Counted from the first letter of the stretch, positions 1-11,158 are shown. The stretch: DNA of 64,000 nucleotides from Anopheles merus (GCF_017562075.2 NC_054084.1:23114389-23178388); one strand, 5' to 3'. The notes: generated by a model not told the origin, from the sequence alone. Made by a program: numbers and translations.

Positions 1-1075
1 TCTTTTCTTCACTAGGCATACTCTTAAATCGTTCGCACACATACAACAAATGTGTACCATCGCAGGCTCGACACTTTGGCGTGTCGCTCGCCGCGTTCAC
101 TAACACTTTCACAGGTTGCTTTCTAGCCGAACTTTCCTGTACGTTCTTGTTTCCCGACACTGCTTCTAATAAGCGATTTGCATTACGCAAGAATGTAAGC
201 AATTCGTCATAACCGGACTCAGGGTTATCCACTACATGCTTCTCCCATTCTTTCTGCGTATTTTCATCCAACTTGAGCACTATTAACTGTGTGAGCAAAA
301 TGCCCCAACCATCAGGCTTTTCATCTAATTGCCCTAGCATTTTCACGTGCGTTTCACAGCAATTAATTAATGCGCGAAGCCCCTCCGAATTGGGAACTTT
401 CATCTTCGGAAACAAGATAAGCTCGTTCACGTGCTTTTTCTTTATGAGATACTTATTTTCGTATCTTTCCACTAATGCCGACCAAGCGACCTCATAACCT
501 TTGTCACTTATCGGGAAAGCTTGCACTATGGTCAACGGTTCACCTTTCAAAAAACTTTTAAGGTAAAACCCCTTTTCCGTGTTTGACAATGCACTGTTTT
601 TGTGAACCACTTCCAAAAACATGTCATGAAACGATGTCCACGTTTCATAAGCTCCGCTAAAAGTGGGAATCGTAAGTTTTGGGAGCTGCACTGGTTTTCT
701 TTCACTACTGTTAACTGGTTCTTGCAGCACACACATATTTGCATAGGCAAGCTTTTCAAGCTTCTCCGCGGCTTCGAAATAGACACACTCCACTTCCTCG
801 TACAATTTACTGTCACATATTTCAAGCTGCAATGCGTTGAAACTCGCCCAAGCTTCCTCCAAAACCTTACTACGCACACTTATTTTTTCCTTTTCAGCGG
901 TCACATGCGATTCAGCAAACGACAGTATGCGTTGCATTGTTCCAACCAAACACTCACACTTCTTCCTATGAAGATCGTTTGTGGTACCTCCTACCTTCTT
1001 CGGAGCCTCCACCAGCGTACTGTTTGACTTTCCAACGTAGCCGCGGAATTCTTCCTCGCTCGACTCGTTCTCCAT
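1..1075 (-). CDS. gag: BEL/Pao retrotransposon gag, N-terminal part, runs off window
   Basis: Reading the minus strand from the ATG at 1075, about 358 codons stay open to the window edge with no stop, so the gene continues outside. The product is a BEL/Pao Gag of the DUF1759 type: an acidic N-terminus, a long helical middle, then near residues 330-345 a CX2CX3HX4C zinc knuckle beginning CRAC, as is usual for this clade. Gag packages the element RNA. It aligns by eye with the second BEL family at 56725-57906, sharing VNEL and LTQL blocks, but is clearly a different family. The start lies 68 bases downstream of an LTR and primer-binding site, which supports the ATG chosen. No frameshift is visible in the part present. 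Whether pol follows cannot be seen. Confidence 0.85.
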   Translation of the reverse strand, partial: MENESSEEEFRGYVGKSNSTLVEAPKKVGGTTNDLHRKKCECLVGTMQRILSFAESHVTAEKEKISVRSKVLEEAWASFNALQLEICDSKLYEEVECVYFEAAEKLEKLAYANMCVLQEPVNSSERKPVQLPKLTIPTFSGAYETWTSFHDMFLEVVHKNSALSNTEKGFYLKSFLKGEPLTIVQAFPISDKGYEVAWSALVERYENKYLIKKKHVNELILFPKMKVPNSEGLRALINCCETHVKMLGQLDEKPDGWGILLTQLIVLKLDENTQKEWEKHVVDNPESGYDELLTFLRNANRLLEAVSGNKNVQESSARKQPVKVLVNAASDTPKCRACDGTHLLYVCERFKSMPSEEK

Positions 1076-1143
1076 TGTTGACTGCTACACTTTTGCACCG
1101 ACCGGTCAATTTCACGGAATTCAATCCTGGTCACGGCACCAAA
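1076..1143 (-). other. BEL/Pao leader with tRNA primer-binding site
   Basis: Directly inside the LTR the minus strand reads TTTGGTGCCGTGACCAGG, a primer-binding-site-like sequence. It closely resembles the TGGTGCTTCGTGACAC site of the BEL pair at 52329 and 57998. It links the LTR at 1144-1360 to the gag gene. Confidence 0.7.
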
Positions 1144-1360
1144 TGTTGGGACCAAAAGATTGGGTCTGTTTTCCTACGTTGTGTTTTTATTTGAAATTGC
1201 AGTGCAAAAAGAGAACGATACAAAATTCAGACTTCTTATATACCCTTCTCTAGAACCTGTCGTTCCTGACGGACATAATCCTATCCGTTCCCAACTGACA
1301 AAAACCCGCACAACGGTAGCTCCTCATTCCGTTAATTCAAATTATGCATGAATCCTAACA
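1144..1360 (-). repeat. 5' LTR of BEL/Pao element (217 bp)
   Basis: On the minus strand the segment begins TGTTAGGATT and ends GGTCCCAACA, so it has the TG...CA termini of an LTR, and the primer-binding site abuts it. The partner LTR is outside the window, so identity between LTRs cannot be judged. Confidence 0.75.
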
Positions 1361-1764
1361 ATAATAATATAAGAAAATATGGCATCATTTTAAAGGTTAT
1401 TGAATAAACTTTAAATAACTTTTAAAATCAAAACAGTGCTTTTTGAAATATTGTAGTTGAAAGATTCTTATTTGATTGTGCTAAATATGAAAGACTTAAA
1501 GCATTTTGATTTTTTTCCTACGGGGCATACCCTTGTAATCAAGGGGCTCAGAATACTTACGGCATTGAAATCTGAAAATGATTATCATACCGGTCTGCTT
1601 CCACTGTGCCTTTTCCCCGTAATATGGACAATAAACTACAAACTGTTTCTAGAAGAAGATTCGTATGATATATTTTTAAGCCAATTACAAGCGTTGAAGA
1701 TCTTTCTCCGCTGATACTATGGTGTACTTAAAGCATAGGGGATCGCGGATTTCGGAAGCGAGTC
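1361..1764. other. AT-rich flank, no gene seen
   Basis: AT-rich sequence outside the LTR. The short plus-strand open frame here matches no family I recognise. Confidence 0.6.
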
Positions 1765-2060
1765 TTATAATGAGTCCCAATGAGCCTTATCGCGGGGAAC
1801 ATATTTACAGGCTTCACAAGCCTCATCTAAAAGTGTATCAATAAACTCACCAAAGTCCCGTAAGTATAGTCGGGCGATCTGGCTCTTGTAGCGTATCAAC
1901 TCCATACACTTTGATGCGGGCAGCTTTTCCGCTAGCTCCTTCAGCAGCATGGGATTGTTAAGGTGGCCTTGTAGGTCTGCCGTCACTAGTTGATCACACT
2001 ACTGCTGCACTGCCATCCCATAGGGGATGAGCGACTCCAGGTGCTCTGGTTTGGGAGCTT
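1765..2060 (-). pseudogene. BEL/Pao gag relic
   Basis: The minus strand reads, across one in-frame stop, a stretch with LIPYGMAVQ, then a DLQGHLNNPMLLKEL block, a KLP block and RDFGEF. This is the characteristic middle of BEL/Pao Gag proteins. Nothing before or after it continues the gene, so it is an old fragment. Confidence 0.65.
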
Positions 2061-2338
2061 ATGTTCGTCGCGCTTGGTTTAGCAGATGTCAGATATAGAT
2101 TTGAAAATTTTGACGAAGATGCCAAAGTTTACGCTTCAAGCGATATTCCAAAAATTTAGACGATTTAACGGTATGCAAGTATCGCCATAAATTGTCGGGG
2201 AATATATTTTGGGTCGTCTAACCGCGCAGCCACATGCAGTGAGATATGAAGCGAAATGATCAACAGCACCTACCACAACTATATGGACAGTCGTTTTTCA
2301 CGATTTGCGGAAAATCCGTAAGAGCTAAAAAAAAACAG
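2061..2338. other. no gene seen
   Basis: Sequence between the gag relic and the inverted-repeat element. I recognise nothing in it. Confidence 0.5.
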
Positions 2339-2997
2339 CGAATGTATGAGTTGTGCAGAACACTATTTCACTTCTTTTTATATTTTTCATTTTTTTCACA
2401 ACTTTTTTACACGACTTAACACGAAAAAACAAATTTATGATCGTACCGTAACTAGACACTTCGTAAAACAGGGTTGTTGTGCTAACCAAAGTAGTTAAAA
2501 ATCGTTCAAAAATATTAATAACATATTCTAGAAAGGTTTTACAGAAAAACACTTGTAACGATTTAAAAAAATGTATTTATAACTTTTTTAAAGGGTTTTT
2601 TATGAGTTTTATAAGAATAATTAACAAAATACATTTTTTAAAAATATCAAATAAATAAAAAAATAAGTTTCTTTTGGCTGTAATAAATGTTTTGAAAATC
2701 GAGTCATTGTAGGTAAAAAGATTTGCAAACTTTATTTTTAAATTTCCATGAGAACCTTATCAATTTTGAGAACAACGGTTCAAAACTGATCCAATCCAAC
2801 AGAAGCGGCACAAAAAACTCACTAATGATTTTTATATCAGAATCTTTATATTTGCTGCTGTTTTTAACATAGTTAAGGAATGTAATCCTAGCCTGATTTT
2901 TTTTCCTTTTTTCACTTCACCATCGATATTTACTTAGACCGCTACGTGTAAAGTTTGGTTGTGTGTTTCTGGAAGTTGTAAGAAAGTTTATGAGCCG

Positions 2998-3206
2998 ATC
3001 TCGTAGTATAGTCGTCAACTCGTACGACTTAACAACATGCCCGTTATGGGTTCAATCCCCAAATGGACCGTGCCGCCATACGTAGGACTGACTATCCTGC
3101 TATGGGGGGAACTCAAAAAGACACTGAAAGCCAAGCCCACAAGTAGAGTGGTACAAGGCAGGCCTTGACCGAGCACGGTCGTTGAGCAAAAAGAAAAAAA
3201 AAGGAA
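2998..3206 (+). mobile_element. tRNA-derived SINE copy 1
   Basis: Starts with a box-A-like TAGTATAGTCGTC. It carries a perfect box B, GGTTCAATCCC, at 3049-3059, and ends in an A-rich tail with AAAAAGAAAAAAAAAGG. The spacing of the boxes fits an RNA polymerase III promoter of a tRNA-related SINE. A second diverged copy follows at once. Confidence 0.7.
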
Positions 3207-3251
3207 GTTCATGAGCCTATAAAAGGACTGGCTGAATTAGTAATGTTTGGC

Positions 3252-3434
3252 CGGTGTGATGGTATAGTCATCAACTCGTACGAGTTAACAACATGCCCGT
3301 CATGGGCTCAAGCCCCGAATAGACCGTGCCCCCATACGTAATCAATACGTCACTGACAGCCATGAAGCTCACTTCACTAGTGGATACAGGCCTTGACCGA
3401 CAACGGTTGTTGTGCCAAACGAAGAAGAAGAATT
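3252..3434 (+). mobile_element. tRNA-derived SINE copy 2
   Basis: Same order of motifs as copy 1 (ATGGTATAGTCATCAACTCG, AACAACATGCCCGTCATGG, CGTGCCCCCATACGTA). Box B is decayed to GGCTCAAGCCC, and the tail is GAAGAAGAAGAA. Some 15% of positions differ from copy 1 by eye, so the two are separate insertions or an old duplication. Confidence 0.65.
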
Positions 3435-4019
3435 AGTAATATGATACTCACATTATTAGAAAAGTATTTCTAATGCCAGTAAGGATATGTGAGAAGAGAA
3501 TGATGGTAAGTTGAATATCGTATTCGTCTGCACTTCCTCCAAAACATTTACGGGCGCCTTTGTAGCCGTCTACGAGAAAATCGATGGTGAAGTGGGTGGT
3601 GGGAGGAAAAAAATATCAGATTAGGATTACTTTCCTTAACTACGTTAAAAACAGCAGCAAATATTAAGATTCTGCTAAAAAAACATTATTGTTGAGGTGT
3701 TTGTGGCGCTTTTGTTTGATCGGATCAGTTTTGAACCGTTGTTCACAACAATGGTAAGGTTCTGATGGCAATTTAAAAATAACTTTCGATAATATTTTTA
3801 CATACTTCGGTTTGCATTTTAAAAACAAATCATCACAGCCAATAAAATGTTTTGTTTTTTTTCATATTAAAAAAAATATTATCATAATGTTGTGTCCGCA
3901 CAAAATGAGACAGCAGACGGCGTACGGCACAAACAGAAAGTGCATTGAACTATTCCTTGGTATGCTTTACGAATACACAGTAAATAGGAATAGAATAGAG
4001 GAAGATAATTAAGCTGGCA

Positions 4020-4735
4020 AGGCTTAAGACGACGCAGCGGTTTTATTGCGAATAAAACCGGCATGGCAAGCGTACGGCTGAAATGGCGCTGTGTAAACGG
4101 GGGAGAGTGCTGACCGGCTTCCGTGGCTAACGCTCGATTGGGATTGATGGTGCAACAGACGCGGACAATTCTGCCGCTGTAGATGGCTGTTGCACCTGAC
4201 GCCGATGTTGTTGGCGCAGCTCTCCTGGATGCTGCTGACGTTGGGCCGGTACCGCTGCACAGAGGCGACCGTGATGTCGCTATCCTTGTAACTGTGCAGG
4301 GCGCCCCGAATGATGGTGATGATGATGACGATGGGGGTGCACAGGGGACGACCGTGATGTCGCGCAGGACGACTGTGCACCCGGACACATGGCGATGGTG
4401 TTGCATAGGGGCGACCGTGATGTCGCTGCCGGTGGATTGCTGTGCAGCTGGAGTGCTGGCGATGAAGGTGCACAGGGGACAGCCTGTACGCCTCAGCATT
4501 GTGTCTTACCGGGCTCCGCGATTATGTGGGTGCAGAGGGGCGGCTGTAATGCCGCGACGTCGATGCTGCACCAGTATGTGTCCGATGATGACGCTGCAGC
4601 GGGCGGCGGTGATGCCGTGTGTCGCCGGTCCAAGGGGGAATGTCCCCTCAACTTGGCCAGAATAGTACTGCAGCGGAGTGAGGATCCGTTCCGAGGTTTC
4701 GCGCTAGCCCAAGCGTGCCCATCCTGAGCGATAGT
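4020..4735. repeat. GC-rich degenerate tandem repeat block
   Basis: A GC-rich island in AT-rich surroundings. It holds repeated variants of GCACAGGGGCGACCGTGATG at about 4256, 4338, 4404, 4467 and 4530. It interrupts the right arm of the inverted-repeat element. Several frames are open because of composition; none resembles a known protein, so I do not call a gene. A similar block lies at 33095-33860. Confidence 0.5.
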
Positions 4736-4945
4736 GGAACTGCCATGGTAATCTCCGCGTATGGTCCTTAGTAGGAAAAATATATTTCTTCAAAACCTTT
4801 CTAGAATATGTTATAAGTTTGTATTTCAATAATTTTGGTTTTTACGTAAATAGTCGTGTTAAAATGTTGTTAAAAAATTGAAAAAAATATACAAAGATGT
4901 GAAATAGTATAGCACCACTCATACATTCCCCCATTTCATCTAGGG

Positions 4946-6231
4946 TTGATCCGTCTAGGGCTAGACGCTGTGGTATTTTTCTTCATATATTTTTTTCTGA
5001 CGAATAAATTAAACTAGGCGTATTGCGCCTGGCGCAATCTTAAACTAACTTAAACTAGGCGGCGTGGAAGATCTGGCTCCCGCAGTTCGGGCGATCACCT
5101 TTCGCCTGTTGCCCTCTCGCGCACACCAACCAACGCGTTGATGGCCGCCAAATTATGGCACTTTAATTATAGCATGGCTATTTCGAATATGTCGTGCGAA
5201 TAGATCGTCTCATCCGCAGATCCTAACTCTTATGTATAAACAAGGGTAAATGTACCGGTATTGGGCAGGTTAGTGCAAGAGTTTCCCAAAAACTCCTCGT
5301 AAATTTACATTTTTATCATTTTTCATTAAAATGGCATTATTTTGAACGATAAACTATCGTGTTATGTTGTACTATTTTTTATTTGCCGGTTTAAATATAT
5401 TTTTTAGAGATATTCATGAAAAAGCAAACACTGTTTTTGTTCCTAATTTCGGCAGGTTGTTCCTTTTTCTGGCAGGCTGTGCTATTATTTTTGGCAGCGC
5501 GAATACGGATTGGAAAATATTTGAATGAATGCAATTAGGTACAAAAATGTTTACAGCAGTTTTACACTCTCTCTTTCCTGAGATTGGTGATGAAAAGCAC
5601 TTTAAGCAATAATTTAATGTTGCCCATTTTGGTCATTTTGCTGGCAGTTTTTACAGTCTCTTCAATGTGAATTGCAAACAAAGTAGGCATTGAAGAAAAG
5701 AGACAGCCAGACGCCTGTAGAGAGTAGTGGCTCACACATTATTATTTTTCTCTCAAGTTATTGGATTATTATATTGAAGGTGGTTATATTTGATACAAGA
5801 ATTTTGGTTTTATGTGTCTACATACGCATTGCAGTGTTCCGATAAAGTTTTAAATGAATATTCAGCAAATTCAAAAGTATGGCAGAAGCCCACAACAGTG
5901 AACTGTCAAAAATCAGCATTAACCGAGTACCTGTATTCGGCAGCAATTTTAATTGAAGAATTACTTGTTTTTCGTGATTTTAAAATTAAACGAGCTAGAA
6001 TAAAATCTACAACCGCACATTCTTTCATAAAAACCAAAAGCAATGAAAGCATTGGTTTACTGTTCTGGTTCTTTTAATAACGAAACCTGCCGAACTATTG
6101 GTTGAAAGCAAATCTGCCGACAAATGTTGAACTTTGCTTGTTTTGTATTGAAAAATACGCAAGTAAGTGATGTGAAACTTCGTATATGAATAACAAATGT
6201 GCATATATCTATTTAAAAACTACAGGCGTCC
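4946..6231. other. AT-rich intergenic stretch, no gene supported
   Basis: Contains a 95-codon plus frame at 5790-6077 with no recognisable domain, and a short GC-rich patch at 5040-5110. No RNA gene or repeat was identified. Confidence 0.5.
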
Positions 6232-7200
6232 AGGCGCACCACCACTATTGAAGCGGCCCACTCCGAATACTCCACATGTGTGATTACCCTTTCTTCCTCT
6301 AACCGCTGAAGCTTATCAGTCACTGGCTGTAACATAGCGTACGCAGCAGGTCGCTTGGGGTGGAACACAGGGAAAGCATCATCCTTCGATTGAAGTTTAA
6401 CCTTTGTCTTTATACACCGCCGAGCCTATCAGCAAATAACTCCGGATATGATGTTCTAAGAGCCCCATGCTCTCATCGCCGACATCGACTCGCCGACAAA
6501 TTGATGATAACGGAACATCCCACAAACCAAAAATCTCCATAGCATCCGCAGCTAACACCAGTAAATCAGCGTTCACAACACGTACCATATACACAACTGT
6601 CGCACACACTAAGCGCGTAAGGCTGCTGCCCTATGCTCATCATACATTGGATCTCGCCTAAAATGTGCAGAGGATCTCCGGATACTGTTTTGGCTTTAAC
6701 GTCAGGTTGTGTCATCGCCGGTTTACCCATATCCTACCAATGCTTTTTCGATATTAGGGTTACGTCGGCACCAGAATCGATCATCATCCGAGTTGGCATC
6801 TCATTTAAAATAACATTCACCAGGCTACGTTTAAAATTCGAAATGCTGTTTATCCAAACAGTTCTTTTGCTCTTTTACCTCCCACCGTTGGACCATCTTA
6901 AAGCGGAGTTACAAAATCCGTCCATGTGGCCGTACCGACGTCATTTACGACAATGGTGACTTTTATGTGGACATCTCCTGGCATGATGCCCTTCACCGCA
7001 CAACCAACACTTAATCGAGGACTCGGCCTTGCTCTCATGCTTAGTGTTATTTGGTGTTTTGGAATATGGTCTATAGCTTTGCTGACCTCGTACTACACTG
7101 ACTGTTTTATCGGCGTTTATCATAGCATCATCATGGCTTAAAGTGGGTAGACGTTTGCATTCTTCTGTCATTTCATCAAGGGTAATACCACGTTTGTCAC
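6232..7200 (-). pseudogene. Ty3/gypsy gag-pol relic
   Basis: The minus strand reads in broken frames, in the correct order, a CCHC knuckle (KCWLCGEGHHARRC, about 7030), a retropepsin active site (DSGADVTLIS, about 6770), DAMEIFGLWDVPL, and the start of reverse transcriptase (FPVFHPKRPAAYAM, about 6360, and EYSEWAASIVVVR, about 6250). The same blocks occur in the gypsy element at 18575-23711 (NLWNVPLATVC, FRPKRPVAYAM, YSSWAAPIVVVR). It is therefore a relative of that family, truncated and full of frame breaks. Confidence 0.75.
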
Positions 7201-7390
7201 CTAAACAAAAATGCGCTTCGCAAGAGTGATTTGAGTTTGCTCACACTAACATTACTGGTGCACGAAAGTTAACACTAGGTGCATGAAAGTTCACATGTGC
7301 AAGAATGGACGGGGCTTGGCAACCAAACCCAAAACAAACCGTGCCGAATCTAATTTGTGTTTTAATTCAACTGTGTGAAGTTCAACTGTT

Positions 7391-8286
7391 TTATATACAT
7401 ACTAGGTCATTGTCAGCCAGCGAGGCATCTACGGTTGCCCGCAGAAAATTCATCGGCCTGTAGCAGTGCCACTTAATAGGCGTAACGGGACATCCAGTCT
7501 TATTGACCGCTCACGTATCCTGATTAAGCGGTACTTGTACCGGAGCTGGTGCCATACTTTTTGGCAACTAGCCACTGCCATGGTCAGTCGATGGGCTACT
7601 CCCCCCATACCCCGACAGTCTGTCTTCTATTGTGATAGTGTGCAACACTCTTTTCGTTAGTATTCGGATACAATCATTTCCGAGTCAACTATTCGTTATG
7701 ATTCGTTTTGTGTCTGATGCACGGGTGTTAAAACAATTAAAACAACAACCAAGACTTATATGCATCGACACACACATTACTATAAAATCTTTATTCCCTA
7801 TTCCTAATACTAAAAAGGGCCCGTTTATCCTAGTATAGCTCTACCGAACGAATGTGTATACTCTCTCTCTTCGCTCCCTTATTCTCCCTTCTGCTCCTCT
7901 GGTCAGCGACCCGGGAACTCACGCACATCGTTTCACGCACACATCATACGACAGCCGTCGACTGCTGCCGGTGAGTGGCGCGTCCCGGTGGATAGAACTG
8001 CGTAGTCTGGCTGGACCACAATAATTCGGATACGATCATTTCCGAGTAAGACATGAGTTACCGTGAGTGGCATACATAAGCCAATTGCTGAGGTAATAAA
8101 GGCCCTTTTTTTTACTCGAACTACGATAACTAAAGCGTTGCGTATTACTCTCCTGGTACCCCCATTTTACACTATTGTTAAAGAAGATATATGATCGCTC
8201 TGCCAGAACATGGGGTGCTCCGATACAAGTCGGATCATATCCTGTCTATCCTTTTTAGACGAAAGCTTGCAAAACAGGAAAATCAT
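7391..8286 (-). pseudogene. Diverged intronless MADF copy split by solo LTR
   Basis: Exon A begins at the ATG at 8286 (MIFLFCKLSSKKDRQ). It is interrupted by an LTR at 7633-8171 and resumes at 7632. At about 7493 exon A passes straight into exon B (KTG then C-PVTPIKWHCYRPM) with no intron, although array units have about 85 bases there. The exon B frame ends in a stop at 7391. A one-base insertion, a GAG-TAG stop and a 7-base deletion make it non-functional. It marks the left edge of the array and shows the mature exon junction. Confidence 0.7.
7633..8171. mobile_element. Solo LTR in MADF pseudogene, 6-bp target duplication
   Basis: The 539-bp insert begins TGATAGTG and ends ATTTTACA, flanked by CTATTG on both sides (7627-7632 and 8172-8177). 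These are the TG...CA ends and duplication expected of a solo LTR. A diverged twin is at 37072-37628 in the equivalent place. The family is not identified. Confidence 0.75.
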
Positions 8287-8462
8287 TAATTTGTTTTGTG
8301 TATAGACCGTCTTGTTATTGCGAATTCCCTTCCCTCTGCTGCGGGCCACCGCGTAGAAGAGGCAATTGGAGGCCCCATTACATTTTCTTCTGAGCGTTCT
8401 CTCTACAAAAAAGTTAAAAGGAAAGAATGAGTTATTTGTGGTTTTTCACAAATCAAACTGTT

Positions 8463-8856
8463 TTATCTACATACCACACCATTTTCTCCCAGCGACTGAT
8501 CAACTATTTCCCGCAGAAAATTCATTGGGATATATAACAGTGCCACGTAGGATGGGAATTGGGATCTGAAATTATAATCAATAAATATAAGCACGATTTA
8601 ATGTGTTTTATTAGATACATTTACAGCGCGTCTAGAAAACTCTTACTTACATCCATTTCTTTTGACCGCTGCCAGCTCACGTACCCTGATCGCACGGTAC
8701 TTGTACCGGAGCTGGTGCCAAACTTTCTGGCATCTGGCCACGGTGGTCGCCAGATGCCTGGCTATTTCGCCCCATGCTCCGACAGTCTGTCTTCTATTAT
8801 TATAAAACGGATCATTAGTCCGCCAGAGCATGGGGTGCCCCGATACAAGAAGAACA
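8463..8856 (-). pseudogene. MADF unit 2, N-terminal deletion
   Basis: Exon A (8651 to about 8855) keeps the MADF core (LVSGHPMLW, GAWGEIARHLATT, VWHQLRYKYR). About 50 bp, including the usual ATG and the start of the domain, are deleted. Exon B at 8463-8565 has an extra base and hits a stop. The donor is GT. Confidence 0.65.
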
Positions 8857-9033
8857 AGTTTAAGTTTTGTGTATAGACCGTTTTGTTTTTGCGAATTCCC
8901 TTCCCTCTGCTGCGGGCCACCGCGTAGAAGAGGCAATTGGAGGCCCCATCACATTTTCTTCTGAGCGTTCTATCTACAAAAAAGTAAAAAGGAAATAATG
9001 AGTTATTTGCGTTTTTATAGAAATCAAACTGTT

Positions 9034-9476
9034 TTATCTACATACCACACCATTCGCTCTCATCGACTCATCAACTATTTCCCGCAGAAAGCTCATTGGC
9101 CTATAGCAATGCCACTTAGGAGACGTCGGGGGATCTGAAATTATAATCGTTAAATATAAGCAAGATTTGATGTTTTTTTATTAGATAAATTTACAGCGCG
9201 TTTAGAAAACTCTTACTTGCATCCTGTTTCTTTTATCGCTGCCAGCTCACGTACCCTGATCGCTCGGTACTTGTACCGGAGCTGGTGCCAAACTTTCTGG
9301 CATCTGGCCACGGTGGTCGCCAGATGCCTGGCTATTTCCCCCCATGCTCCGGCAATCTTTCTTCTATTATTATAGAATGGGTCATTGGTCTGCCAGAGCA
9401 TGGGGTGCCTCGATACAAGTCGGATCAAATCCTTTTTATACTGTTTGGAGGAAAGCTTGCAAAACAGGAAAATCAT
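9034..9476 (-). CDS. MADF-domain gene copy, unit 3
   Basis: Exon A 9221-9476, exon B 9034-9134; intron with GC donor (GCAAGTAAG) and TTTCAG acceptor. A-type core LSSKQYKKDLIRL with SRHPMLW. Both exons stay in frame. Confidence 0.6.
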
Positions 9477-9652
9477 TAATTTGTTTTGTGTATAGACCGT
9501 CTTGTTTTTGCGAATTCCCTTCCCTCTGCTGCGGGCCACCGCGTAGAAGAGGCAATTGGAGGCCCCATCACATTTTCTTCTGAGCGTTCTATCTACAAAA
9601 AAGTAAAAAGGAAATAATGAGTTATTTGCGTTTTTACATAAATCAAACTGTT

Positions 9653-10094
9653 TTATCTACATACCACACCATTCGCTCTCATCGACTCATCAACTATTTC
9701 CCGCAGAAAGCTCATTGGCCTATAGCAATGCCACTTAGGAGGCGAAGGGGGATCTGAAATTATAATCAATAAATATAAGCAAGATTTAATGTGTTTTATT
9801 ACATACATTTGCAGCGCGTCTAGAAAATTCTTACTTACATCCTGTCTTATTGACCGCTGCCAGCTCACGTACCCTGATCGCTCGGTACTTGTACCGGAGC
9901 TGGTGCCAAACTTTCTGGCATCTGGCCACGGTGGTCGCCAGATGCCTGGTTATTTCCCCCCATGCTCCGGCAGTCTGTTTCCTATTATTATAATAGTTGT
10001 TATTTGTCTGCCAGAGCATGGAGTGCCCCGATACAAGTTGAATAAGTTTCCGTTTTTCATTTTTAGAGGAAAGCTTGCAAAACAGGAAAATCAT
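9653..10094 (-). CDS. MADF-domain gene copy, unit 4 (reference description)
   Basis: The reading model is exon A 10094-9839 (ATG in ATTAATGATTTTCC), intron 9838-9754 with donor GGAT/GTAAGTAAG and acceptor ATAATTTCAG/AT, and exon B 9753-9653 ending TGTAGATAA. The exon lengths (256 and 101 nt) join in frame to 118 residues. Residues about 17-105 form one MADF domain, a Myb/SANT-like DNA-binding fold of insect transcription regulators. Visible features are LIQLVSGHSMLW, Tyr-Tyr-Asn-Asn, the GAWGEI tryptophan helix, CQKVWHQLRYKYR, and, only after splicing, KWHCYRPMSFL, the closing helix. There is no BESS domain or other module, so it is a stand-alone domain. The open frame also extends upstream of the ATG to a splice-acceptor-like TTTTTTGTAG. 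A host gene family or a transposon-derived MADF protein are both possible. Expression is unknown. Confidence 0.65.
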
Positions 10095-10122
10095 TAATTT
10101 GTTTTGTGTATAGACCGTCTTG

Positions 10123-10372
10123 TTTTTGCGAATTCCCTTCCCTCTGCTGCGGGCCACCGCGTAGAAGAGGCAATTGGAGGCCCCATCACATTTTCTTCTG
10201 AGCGTTCTATCTACAAAAAGTAAAAAGGAAATAATGAGTTATTTGCGTTTTTACATAAATCAAACTGTTTTATCTACATACCACACCATTCGCTCTCATC
10301 GACTCATCAACTATTTCCCGCAGAAAGCTCATTGGCCTATAGCAATGCCACTTAGGAGGCGAAGGCATATGG
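10123..10372 (-). repeat. 270-bp partial duplication with orphan exon B
   Basis: First of six copies of the extra block that turns a 618-bp unit into 888 bp. It repeats the upstream open segment and an exon B remnant that lacks its acceptor, and ends at the shared breakpoint GAAGGCATATGG/TTTTGCG. Confidence 0.75.
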
Positions 10373-10519
10373 TTTTGCGAATTCCCTTCCCTCTGCTGCG
10401 GGCCACCGCGTAGAAGAGGCAATTGGAGGCCCCATCACATTTTCTTCTGAGCGTTCTATCTACAAAAAAGTAAAAAGGAAATAATGAGTTGTTTGTGGTT
10501 TTTCACAAATCAAACTGTT

Positions 10520-10982
10520 TTATCTACATACCGCACCATTTGCTCTCAGCGAAACATCAACTGTTTCCCGCAGAAAACTCATATGCCTATAACAATGCCA
10601 CTTAGGAGGGGAATTGGGATCTGAAATTATAATCAATAAATCTGAAATTATAATCAATAAATATAAGCAAGATTTAATGTGTTTTATTACATACATTTGC
10701 AGCGCGTCTAGAAAATTCTTACTTACATCCTGTCTTATTGACCGCTGCCAGCTCACGTACCCTTATTGCTCGGTACTTGTACCGGAGCTGGTGCCAAACT
10801 TTCTGGCATCTGGCCACGGTGGTCGCCAGATGCCTGGTTATTTCCCCCCATGCTCCGGCAGTCTGTTTCCTATTATTATAATAGTTGTTATTTGTCTGCC
10901 AGAGCATGGAGTGCCCCGATACAAGTTGAATAAGTTTCCGTTTTTCATTTTTAGAGGAAAGCTTGCAAAACAGGAAAATCAT
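10520..10982 (-). CDS. MADF-domain gene copy, unit 5
   Basis: Exon A 10727-10982, exon B 10520-10620. B-type core (LSSKNEKRKLIQL, NNNYYNNRKQTAG), GT donor. The acceptor segment is duplicated in tandem (two ATTATAATTTCAG copies 21 bases apart); the one nearer exon B keeps the frame. Confidence 0.62.
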
Positions 10983-11158
10983 TAATTTGTTTTGTGTATA
11001 GACCGTCTTGTTTTTGCGAATTCCCTTCCCTCTGCTGCGGGCCACCGCGTAGAAGAGGCAATTGGAGGCCCCATCACATTTTCTTCTGAGCGTTCTATCT
11101 ACAAAAAAGTAAAAAGGAAATAATGAGTTGTTTGTGGTTTTTCACAAATCAAACTGTT

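Larger units (their letters stand above)
2339..4945. mobile_element. Imperfect long inverted-repeat (foldback-like) element
   Basis: The left arm, about 2339-2965, recurs in reverse complement as about 3550-4015 plus 4740-4945. Matching blocks include GAATGTATGAG at the outer ends, ACATATTCTAGAAAGGTTTT, CAACGGTTCAAAACTGATCC, TTTGCTGCTGTTTTTAAC and CTTCACCATCGAT. The arms are diverged and AT-rich and hold no recognisable gene. The centre is occupied by two SINEs and the right arm is split by a GC-rich block at 4020-4735. It could be an old foldback or long-TIR DNA transposon, or an inverted duplication. No target duplication was found. Confidence 0.65.

Noticed and set aside
2998..3434. tRNA genes
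   Set aside because: Box A and B are present, but there is no cloverleaf body, and A-rich tails and the duplicate copy point to SINEs.
4183..4665. 160-codon plus frame and overlapping minus frames in the GC-rich block
   Set aside because: Open by composition in several frames, repeat-driven, no known domain.
5790..6077. 95-codon plus frame
   Set aside because: No homology recognised, no flanking gene signals; a chance frame in AT-rich DNA is more likely.
5240..6120. Element with ends GGGCAGGTT and AACCTGCC
   Set aside because: The apparent inverted ends are short and poorly matched; no duplication seen.
9213..9539. 108-residue frame beginning ARSRGKG as the real protein
   Set aside because: That start is GTG, not ATG, and the frame ends on a stop inside the intron. 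The spliced model from the internal ATG explains the MADF domain better.
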